Positions 6,346-11,315 of a stretch of DNA of 11,315 nucleotides are shown here, piece after piece. How positions within the stretch are numbered: the first letter of the stretch is position 1; the number at the start of each line of letters is the position of its first letter. The position numbers were made by a program, and so were the translations under genes. Below the pieces are notes generated by a model that did no database searches, was not told where the DNA came from, and was given only the letters and a program-made list of their open reading frames with translations. The DNA is taken from the NCBI GenBank assembly GCA_030152405.1, contig JASLJL010000143.1, positions 1 through 11,315 on the forward strand, written 5' to 3'. The stretch is from Gordonia sp. (in: high G+C Gram-positive bacteria) (GTDB lineage Bacteria > Actinomycetota > Actinomycetes > Mycobacteriales > Mycobacteriaceae).

Positions 6346-7211
6346 CCCGACCGATCGACCCGCTGCGGCTGCTCCTGCTGCACGCGCACCCCGATGACGA
6401 GACGATCATGACCGGCGGCGTGATCGCCCGCTACCTCGACGAGGGGATCGACGTCCGCGTCGTCACGTTCACCCTCGGGGAAGAGGGCGAAGTGATCGGC
6501 GACCGGTGGGCGATGCTCGTCGCGGACGGCGGCGCCGACCAGCTCGGCGGATTCCGGATCGGTGAGCTCTCCGCGGCGCTCGGCGAGCTGACTCCCGACG
6601 GCGTGGACGGTCCCCGGCCGACGTTCCTCGGCGGTGCGGGCCGGTGGCGTGACTCCGGGATGGCGGGCACCCCGTCGGCGGAGAACCCGCGGGCCCTCTT
6701 TCAAGCCTCCCAGGCCGAGCTGGTCTCGGCGCTGCGCCTCGAGATCGACGCCTTCGCACCGCACGTCGTCGTCACCTACGACGCCGCCGGCACCTACGGG
6801 CACCCGGACCACAAGCGCGTCCACGAGGTCTCGGTCGACGCGATCGCCGAGTCCCGAGCCGAGACCGGGTATCCCCGCAAGGTGTACGAGTCGGTGACAC
6901 AGCGTTCGGCGCTGCGTGACGGATTGGCCGCGATCGGCGAGATCCCCGACGGCTGGCGCATGCCTGCGCCCGGCGAACTGCCGAGCTATCCGGACGAGCA
7001 GGTGACGGCGGCCGTCGACGTGTCGGACGTCCTGGACCGGAAGATCCGCGGCCTCGCCGCACATGCGACCCAGGTGATCGTCGCGCCGTCCGGGACCGAG
7101 TACGCGTTGTCGAATCTGATCGCGCAGCCGATCGGGGCGGTCGAGCACTTCATCCGCACCGACGTCGACGCGCCGCCCGCGGAGACAGACCTGTTCGAGG
7201 GGTTGCGATGA
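6342..7211 (+). CDS. mshB: 1D-myo-inositol 2-acetamido-2-deoxy-alpha-D-glucopyranoside deacetylase (mycothiol synthesis)
   Basis: MshB removes the acetyl group from GlcNAc-inositol, giving GlcN-inositol, the second committed intermediate of mycothiol, the main actinobacterial thiol. It is a zinc-dependent LmbE/PIG-L family enzyme. Visible metal and catalytic residues are H16, D18 and D19 in AHPDDE and H154/H157 in GHPDH, matching the known MshB set (zinc His-Asp-His plus catalytic Asp). TLGEEGEVIGDRWAMLVAD and FLGGAGRWRDSGMAG are typical of MshB. The 289 residues fit MshB; the homologous conjugate amidase Mca is the alternative, but the genome position beside lpqW and fbiC favours MshB. I choose ATG 6342, which shares ATGA with the lpqW stop; an in-frame ATG at 6330 would add four residues. 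The end overlaps the next start by ATGA, so the three genes form a coupled unit. Confidence 0.93.
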   Translation: MTRPIDPLRLLLLHAHPDDETIMTGGVIARYLDEGIDVRVVTFTLGEEGEVIGDRWAMLVADGGADQLGGFRIGELSAALGELTPDGVDGPRPTFLGGAGRWRDSGMAGTPSAENPRALFQASQAELVSALRLEIDAFAPHVVVTYDAAGTYGHPDHKRVHEVSVDAIAESRAETGYPRKVYESVTQRSALRDGLAAIGEIPDGWRMPAPGELPSYPDEQVTAAVDVSDVLDRKIRGLAAHATQVIVAPSGTEYALSNLIAQPIGAVEHFIRTDVDAPPAETDLFEGLR

Positions 7212-7561
7212 CAGTCGGAGACCGCGTCGAACTGGCCGTGCTGACCGTGTGCGGATTCGTCCTCGGCGTCATCACGGTGTTCTACCTGAATCTGCTGATC
7301 GGCTCGGTCCCGGTACCGATCAGCGTGCTCGTCGCAGGCGTCGGAAACCTCGTTCTCCTGCAGCTGGCGTCGAAGATCACCGAGTCGTCGTGGCGATACG
7401 CGCCGATGATCGCGTGGGCGCTCGTCGCGCTGGTCGCGATGGTGCCGGGGGTGAACGGCAACGGTGCGCTGATCGGTGACTGGCGGCTGCTGCTGCTCAT
7501 GCTCTGCGGCCTCGGGCTGCCTGCCGTCGCGCATTCGATGAACCGGTTGAACAACCTCTGA
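7208..7561 (+). CDS. Small four-helix membrane protein, conserved next to mshB/fbiC, function unknown
   Basis: The 117-residue protein has four predicted transmembrane helices at about 8-30, 36-55, 66-83 and 95-111, with short loops and few charges. Nothing in it points to an enzyme or transporter family that I recognise. It starts with an ATG that shares ATGA with the mshB stop, so its translation is likely coupled to mshB. M. tuberculosis also has a small predicted membrane protein (Rv1171) between mshB and fbiC, so this looks like its counterpart by position and size. The constant position suggests a role tied to the envelope or to mycothiol/F420 metabolism, but that is only inference. There is no signal peptide separate from the first helix. 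Confidence 0.82.
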   Translation: MTVGDRVELAVLTVCGFVLGVITVFYLNLLIGSVPVPISVLVAGVGNLVLLQLASKITESSWRYAPMIAWALVALVAMVPGVNGNGALIGDWRLLLLMLCGLGLPAVAHSMNRLNNL

Positions 7562-7585
7562 CGACGCGGACCGCCGGGTCGTGTC

Positions 7586-7591
7586 TACCAT
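7586..7591 (+). promoter_or_regulatory. Candidate -10 box (TACCAT) for fbiC
   Basis: TACCAT fits TANNNT and ends 8 bases before the fbiC GTG at 7600. The spacing suggests that transcription starts at or next to the start codon. No good Shine-Dalgarno precedes the GTG. No clear -35 is visible. Confidence 0.4.
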
Positions 7592-7599
7592 CGACAGGT

Positions 7600-10155
7600 G
7601 TGACGTCTTCCGATTCAGTCAGCGGGGCCGGCGCCCCGACTCGGTCGGCGATGCGACGCGCTCTGCGCCGTGCCGCCGACGCGACACCGCTCAACGTCGA
7701 TGAAGCGGCGGTTCTGCTCGCCGCACGCGGCGACGACCTGACGGCGCTCTCGCAGGCGGCCGCCCGAGTTCGAGACGCGGGGCTGGAGGCAGAGGGACGA
7801 GCCGGGCAGATCACGTACTCGCGGAAGGTGTTCATTCCGCTGACCCGACTGTGCCGCGACCGCTGCCACTACTGCACGTTCGTGACGGTGCCCGGCAAGC
7901 TCAAGCGCGACGGCCACGGAATGTTCCTCGAACTCGACGAGGTGGTCGCGATCGCGCGCAACGGTGCCGCCCTGGGGTGCAAGGAGGCGTTGTTCACGCT
8001 GGGTGACCGTCCCGAGGATCGCTGGCCGGAGGCCGCTCAATGGCTCGACGAGCGAGGCTACGACTCGACGCTCGACTACGTGCGCGCCGCGTCGATCCGC
8101 GTTCTCGAGGAGACCGGGCTCCTGCCTCACCTGAATCCCGGCGTGATGAGCTGGGAGGAGATCAACCGCCTCAAGCCGGTCGCTCCGAGCATGGGCATGA
8201 TGCTGGAGACGACGGCCCGCCGCCTGTTCACCGACAAGGGGGAGTGCCATTACGGCAGCCCGGACAAGGACCCCGACGTCCGGATGAGCGTCCTGACGGA
8301 CGCAGGCCGGCTGTCGGTGCCGTTCACGACAGGAATCCTCGTCGGAATCGGCGAGAACCTGACTGAGCGCGCCGAGTCGTTGTTCGCGATCCGCAAGTCG
8401 CACAAGGCCTTCGGTCACATTCAGGAAGTCATCGTCCAGAACTTTCGCGCCAAGCCCGACACCGCGATGGGATCGGCGCCCGATGCGGACATGGACGAGT
8501 TCCTCGCGGCCGTCGCCGTCGCCCGAATCGTCCTGGGGCCGGGCATGCGCATCCAGGCACCGCCCAACCTGGTGTCGGCGGAGGAGTGCCGAGCACTGGT
8601 CGCGGCGGGCGTCGACGACTGGGGCGGGGTGTCGCCGCTGACTCCCGACCACGTCAACCCCGAGCGACCGTGGCCCAACCTCGACACGCTCGCCGAGATC
8701 ACCGCGTCGACCGGATACACCCTCACCGAGCGCTCGGCCGCTCAACCCAAGTACGTGCTCGCCGGGTCGCCGTGGATCGATCCGCGGATCAGCCGCCACG
8801 TCGGTGCGCTCACCGACCCGGAGACCGGTCTGGCACGCGACGTCCGCCCCGAAGGGCTGCCGTGGCAGGAGCCGGACGAGGAGTGGGCGTCGTCGGGGCG
8901 TGTCGACCTCAACACCGAGATCGACACGGACGGCCGGAACACCGACACGCGAAGCGACATCGACAACGCGTTCGGCGACTGGGACACGATCCGCGAGCAG
9001 GTACTCGAGCTCGGTTCCACCACGCCGACGCGGATGGAGTCCGATGTCGCGTCGGCGCTCCGCCACGCCGAGAACGATCCGGCCGGACTGTCCGACGACG
9101 AGTATCTGGCCTTGGCCACCGCAGACGGGCCGGGTCTGGAGGCGCTCGCCGCTCTCGCCGACTCGATCCGCGCCGACGTCGTCGGCGACGACGTCACGTA
9201 CGTGGTGAACCGGAACATCAACTTCACCAACATCTGCTACACCGGCTGCCGATTCTGCGCGTTCGCACAGCGCAAGGGCGACGAGGACGCGTTCACGCTG
9301 TCGGCGTCGGAGGTCGGCGATCGAGCATGGGAGGCGCACGTCGCGGGCGCCACCGAGGTCTGCATGCAGGGCGGCATCGACCCGGAACTCCCGGTCACCG
9401 GCTACGCCGATCTCGTGCGCGCCGTCAAAGCCAGGGTGCCGTCGATGCACGTGCACGCGTTCAGCCCGATGGAGATCGTGAACGGGGCGTCGCGCGGCGG
9501 TCAGTCGGTGCGTGAATGGCTCACCGCGCTCCGGGAGGCGGGCCTGGACACGATTCCCGGCACCGCCGCCGAGATCCTCGACGACGAGGTGCGCTGGATC
9601 CTCACCAAGGGCAAGCTGCCCGCGTCGGCGTGGATCGACGTGATCACCACCGCGCACGAGGTGGGCATCCGGTCGAGTTCGACGATGATGTACGGACACG
9701 TCGACTCGCCCCACCATTGGGTGGGGCACCTGAACGTGCTGCGCGGCATTCAGGACCGCACTGGCGGATTCACCGAGTTCGTCCCGCTGCCGTTCGTCCA
9801 CCAGTCGTCGCCGTTGTACCTGGCGGGCGCCTCGCGGCCCGGCCCCACACAGCGCGACAACCGCGCCGTCCACGCGCTCGCGCGGATCATGCTGCACGGC
9901 CGGATCGACAACGTGCAGACCAGCTGGGTCAAGCTCGGCGTGGAGGGCACCCGTGCGATGCTCAGCGGCGGCGCCAACGACCTCGGCGGCACGCTCATGG
10001 AGGAGACGATCTCGCGCATGGCGGGCAGCCAGCACGGTTCGGAGAAGACCGTCGAGGAGTTGCACGACATCGTCACCGGCATCGGTCGCACTCCGCGTCA
10101 ACGCACCACCGAGTACCGACTCGTCGACGCGCCGACCGTAGCCTCGCTCCTCTGA
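7600..10155 (+). CDS. fbiC: 7,8-didemethyl-8-hydroxy-5-deazariboflavin (F0) synthase, fused CofG-CofH
   Basis: FbiC makes F0, the chromophore of coenzyme F420, from 5-amino-6-(D-ribitylamino)uracil and L-tyrosine in two radical-SAM steps. The 851-residue protein carries both enzymes in one chain, as in other actinobacteria. The N-terminal CofG-like half has the [4Fe-4S] motif C85-x3-C89-x2-C92 (CRDRCHYC). The C-terminal CofH-like half has C546-x3-C550-x2-C553 (CYTGCRFC) followed by [14 protein letters not shown]. Typical CofH blocks follow ([64 protein letters not shown]). An acidic, hydrophilic linker spans about 425-500. Archaea and cyanobacteria usually encode the halves separately. The GTG start gives the usual short N-terminal tail. 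The 38-base gap from the previous gene holds a likely promoter, so it may be transcribed separately. Both clusters need a low-potential reductant; the ferredoxin downstream is a candidate. Confidence 0.96.
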   Translation: MTSSDSVSGAGAPTRSAMRRALRRAADATPLNVDEAAVLLAARGDDLTALSQAAARVRDAGLEAEGRAGQITYSRKVFIPLTRLCRDRCHYCTFVTVPGKLKRDGHGMFLELDEVVAIARNGAALGCKEALFTLGDRPEDRWPEAAQWLDERGYDSTLDYVRAASIRVLEETGLLPHLNPGVMSWEEINRLKPVAPSMGMMLETTARRLFTDKGECHYGSPDKDPDVRMSVLTDAGRLSVPFTTGILVGIGENLTERAESLFAIRKSHKAFGHIQEVIVQNFRAKPDTAMGSAPDADMDEFLAAVAVARIVLGPGMRIQAPPNLVSAEECRALVAAGVDDWGGVSPLTPDHVNPERPWPNLDTLAEITASTGYTLTERSAAQPKYVLAGSPWIDPRISRHVGALTDPETGLARDVRPEGLPWQEPDEEWASSGRVDLNTEIDTDGRNTDTRSDIDNAFGDWDTIREQVLELGSTTPTRMESDVASALRHAENDPAGLSDDEYLALATADGPGLEALAALADSIRADVVGDDVTYVVNRNINFTNICYTGCRFCAFAQRKGDEDAFTLSASEVGDRAWEAHVAGATEVCMQGGIDPELPVTGYADLVRAVKARVPSMHVHAFSPMEIVNGASRGGQSVREWLTALREAGLDTIPGTAAEILDDEVRWILTKGKLPASAWIDVITTAHEVGIRSSSTMMYGHVDSPHHWVGHLNVLRGIQDRTGGFTEFVPLPFVHQSSPLYLAGASRPGPTQRDNRAVHALARIMLHGRIDNVQTSWVKLGVEGTRAMLSGGANDLGGTLMEETISRMAGSQHGSEKTVEELHDIVTGIGRTPRQRTTEYRLVDAPTVASLL

Positions 10156-10187
10156 CGCGCAGGTCCGTTCCCGGAGCGGAGTCGAGA

Positions 10188-10248
10188 GGACCCGTGAGTA
10201 AAATTTCCCGCAGGTCAGGGTGTGCTGATTCCCGCGGGCGACGGGTCC
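10188..10248. repeat. 8-bp inverted repeat flanking the fdxC upstream region
   Basis: GGACCCGT at 10188-10195 is the exact reverse complement of ACGGGTCC at 10241-10248, with 45 bases between. The spacer holds two direct TTCCCGC copies (10205-10211, 10229-10235) and an A/T-rich patch. The right arm ends 5 bases before a -10 candidate. It may be a regulator site pair, or a long-loop hairpin ending the fbiC transcript. Confidence 0.4.
10199..10204 (+). promoter_or_regulatory. Candidate upstream -10 box (TAAAAT) for fdxC
   Basis: TAAAAT is the closest match to the -10 consensus in the whole fbiC-fdxC gap and sits in an A/T-rich island unusual for this DNA. It would start transcripts near 10211. 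No -35 match is seen at 16-18 bases. Confidence 0.3.
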
Positions 10249-10253
10249 ACGGA

Positions 10254-10259
10254 TACTCT
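10254..10259 (+). promoter_or_regulatory. Candidate proximal -10 box (TACTCT) for fdxC
   Basis: TACTCT fits TANNNT. Transcription would start at about 10266, where the sequence is GTG in frame with fdxC. The stem-loop at 10268-10285 would then form the very 5' end of the message. No clear -35 is seen. Confidence 0.4.
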
Positions 10260-10267
10260 TAGTCGGT

Positions 10268-10285
10268 GCGGCCCGCGACGGCCGC
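10268..10285 (+). other. Stem-loop near the 5' end of the fdxC leader
   Basis: GCGGCC at 10268-10273 pairs with GGCCGC at 10280-10285 around a 6-base loop. If the TACTCT box is used, this hairpin starts within a few bases of the transcript end. Such a position can protect mRNA from decay or hide a start codon. Confidence 0.4.
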
Positions 10286-10338
10286 GACAGCGTGGTGTCC
10301 GATGCGATCAGCCCTCGCGTCGTGCACGAATGAACGAG

Positions 10339-10344
10339 AAGGAG
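10339..10344 (+). promoter_or_regulatory. Ribosome binding site deciding the fdxC GTG start
   Basis: AAGGAG is a near-perfect Shine-Dalgarno 8 bases before GTG 10353. It strongly supports this start over the in-frame GTG at 10266. It also lies inside a small frame at 10330-10356. Confidence 0.75.
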
Positions 10345-10352
10345 AAACCGAC

Positions 10353-10679
10353 GTGACCTACATCATCGCCGAGCCGTGTGTCGACGTCTTGGATCGTGCG
10401 TGCGTCGAAGAGTGCCCGGTCGACTGCATCTACGAGGGCGGCCGGATGCTGTACATCCAGCCCGACGAGTGTGTGGACTGCGGAGCCTGCGAGCCGGTGT
10501 GCCCGGTCGAGGCCATCTTCTACGAGGACGACGTCCCGGACGACTGGGAGCCCTACGTGTCGGCGAACGTCGACTTCTTCGACAAGCTGGGATCGCCGGG
10601 CGGTGCGAGCAAGGTCGGCAAGACCGAGTACGACCCGCCGTTCATCAAGACCCTGCCCCCGATGGGCGAAGAGGACTGA
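10353..10679 (+). CDS. fdxC: 7Fe-type ferredoxin (3Fe-4S plus 4Fe-4S)
   Basis: This is a 108-residue soluble ferredoxin, an electron carrier for low-potential reactions. The cysteine pattern is C9-x7-C17-x3-C21-P, then C40-x2-C43-x2-C46-x3-C50-P. D11 and neighbours stand where a four-cysteine first motif would have an extra Cys, so the expected clusters are [3Fe-4S] on C9, C17 and C50 and [4Fe-4S] on C21, C40, C43 and C46, as in Azotobacter FdI and actinobacterial FdxC. C25 is additional and also found in FdI. The tail (ANVDFFDKLGSPGGASKVGKTEYDP) is typical of FdxC. GTG 10353 is chosen because TYIIAEPC matches the family N-terminus and AAGGAG lies 8 bases upstream. The frame is open back to a GTG at 10266. 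dapC follows after 7 bases. Partners are unknown; FbiC is a possible one by proximity. Confidence 0.95.
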   Translation: MTYIIAEPCVDVLDRACVEECPVDCIYEGGRMLYIQPDECVDCGACEPVCPVEAIFYEDDVPDDWEPYVSANVDFFDKLGSPGGASKVGKTEYDPPFIKTLPPMGEED

Positions 10680-10686
10680 TCTCGAC

Positions 10687-11315
10687 GTGAGTCGCCCCGC
10701 GAACCGCCTCCGTCCGGTGAGTGCCGGCCTGCCCGACTTCCCGTGGGACACGATCGCCGCAGCGAAGTCGCGCGCCGCATCGCACGCCGACGGCATCGTC
10801 GACTTGTCTGTCGGCACTCCCGTCGACCCGGTCGACCCGCTGATTCGCGAGGCGCTCGCGGCGTCGTCCGAGTTCCCCGGGTACCCGACGACGGTCGGCA
10901 CGGCCGCGTTGCGCGAGGCGGCCGTCGGAGCGCTCTCTCGCCGCTTCGGCATCACCGGACTCGACGCGTCGTCGATTCTGCCCGTCGTGGGGACCAAAGA
11001 GGCGGTGGCGGGCCTGCCGTCTCAGTTGGGCGTGCCTGTCGGCGCCACCGTCGTGATCCCGGAGGTGGCGTACCCGACGTACGAAGTGGGCGCCCTGCTC
11101 GCCCGTGCCACACCGGTCCGCGCCGATCGCGTCGAGGACTACGGCGACGACGTCCCCGCTCTGATCTTCCTGAACAGCCCGTCGAATCCGACCGGGCGTG
11201 TGCTGTCCGTCGAGCACTTGCGGTCGGTGGTCGACTGGGCGCGCGAGCACGGCTCGGTCGTCGTCTCCGACGAGTGCTACCTCGGCCTCACGTGGGAGGG
11301 GGAGGCGCTGTCGGT
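10687..11315 (+). CDS. dapC: N-succinyl-LL-diaminopimelate aminotransferase, DapC-like, 5' part
   Basis: The frame opens at GTG 10687 and runs off the window; about 209 residues are visible. It is a class I/II PLP-dependent aminotransferase. DapC transfers an amino group from glutamate to N-succinyl-2-amino-6-ketopimelate in lysine and meso-diaminopimelate synthesis, the latter a peptidoglycan building block. Visible blocks: LPDFPWDTI near the start, LSVGTPVDPVDPLI, GYPTTVGTAALREA, PVVGTKEAVAGLP, PEVAYPTYEVGA, NSPSNPTGR (substrate/PLP-binding Asn-Pro-Thr-Gly) and SDECYLGLTWEG, whose Asp contacts the PLP ring nitrogen. The PLP-binding lysine lies beyond the window. Location after fdxC is the usual actinobacterial arrangement (Rv1177-Rv1178 in M. 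tuberculosis). GAGGA at the end of fdxC, about 11 bases upstream, is a modest ribosome site; the 7-base gap implies one operon. A second aminotransferase (Rv0858c type) also claims this activity in mycobacteria, so the exact substrate is not proven. Confidence 0.87.
   Translation, partial: MSRPANRLRPVSAGLPDFPWDTIAAAKSRAASHADGIVDLSVGTPVDPVDPLIREALAASSEFPGYPTTVGTAALREAAVGALSRRFGITGLDASSILPVVGTKEAVAGLPSQLGVPVGATVVIPEVAYPTYEVGALLARATPVRADRVEDYGDDVPALIFLNSPSNPTGRVLSVEHLRSVVDWAREHGSVVVSDECYLGLTWEGEALS

Noticed and set aside
1..11315. CRISPR arrays, tRNA/rRNA genes, insertion sequences, phage or toxin-antitoxin genes
   Set aside because: Both strands were scanned for regular direct repeats, cloverleaf-like segments, transposase motifs and small gene pairs; none was convincing. 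The region reads as conserved chromosomal core.

Overview
The window is high-GC actinobacterial chromosome. Mycothiol biosynthesis (MshB), the fused deazaflavin synthase FbiC, an LpqW-type lipoprotein, a FdxC-type ferredoxin and a DapC-type aminotransferase lie together in the order known from Mycobacterium tuberculosis and relatives. This points to the Mycobacteriales. Gordonia, Williamsia or Rhodococcus seem likeliest, but the genus is inferred from overall protein feel, not proven.

Layout. (1) 1-1968: the 3' end of an ABC importer permease (thiamine/Fe3+ type), its ATPase, and a MutT2-like Nudix hydrolase, joined by short overlaps into one plus-strand unit. (2) 1969-2535: a 239-bp non-coding stretch with a repeated octamer and a nested hairpin, then a 58-codon minus-strand gene (2384-2208) for a very basic, cysteine-rich protein, then a divergent promoter/leader region. 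(3) 2536-7561: typA (ribosome-associated GTPase), lpqW, mshB and a four-helix membrane protein, tightly packed with ATGA overlaps at the last two junctions. (4) 7600-10155: fbiC, possibly translated from a leaderless mRNA. (5) 10156-10352: a regulatory region with inverted repeats and candidate -10 boxes, then fdxC and the 5' part of dapC, 7 bp apart.

Together the genes serve housekeeping and cell-envelope/redox functions: cofactor import, nucleotide-pool sanitation, translation under stress, control of mannosylated envelope glycolipids, mycothiol, F420 precursor synthesis, low-potential electron transfer, and diaminopimelate/lysine synthesis. No rRNA, tRNA, CRISPR array, insertion sequence or phage gene is visible. 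I see no obviously new multi-gene system. The items most worth a second look are the small Cys-rich gene, the leader architecture of fdxC, the octamer/hairpin region, a Nudix-box substitution in the MutT2 homologue, and two Ser/Pro-rich inserts in LpqW.
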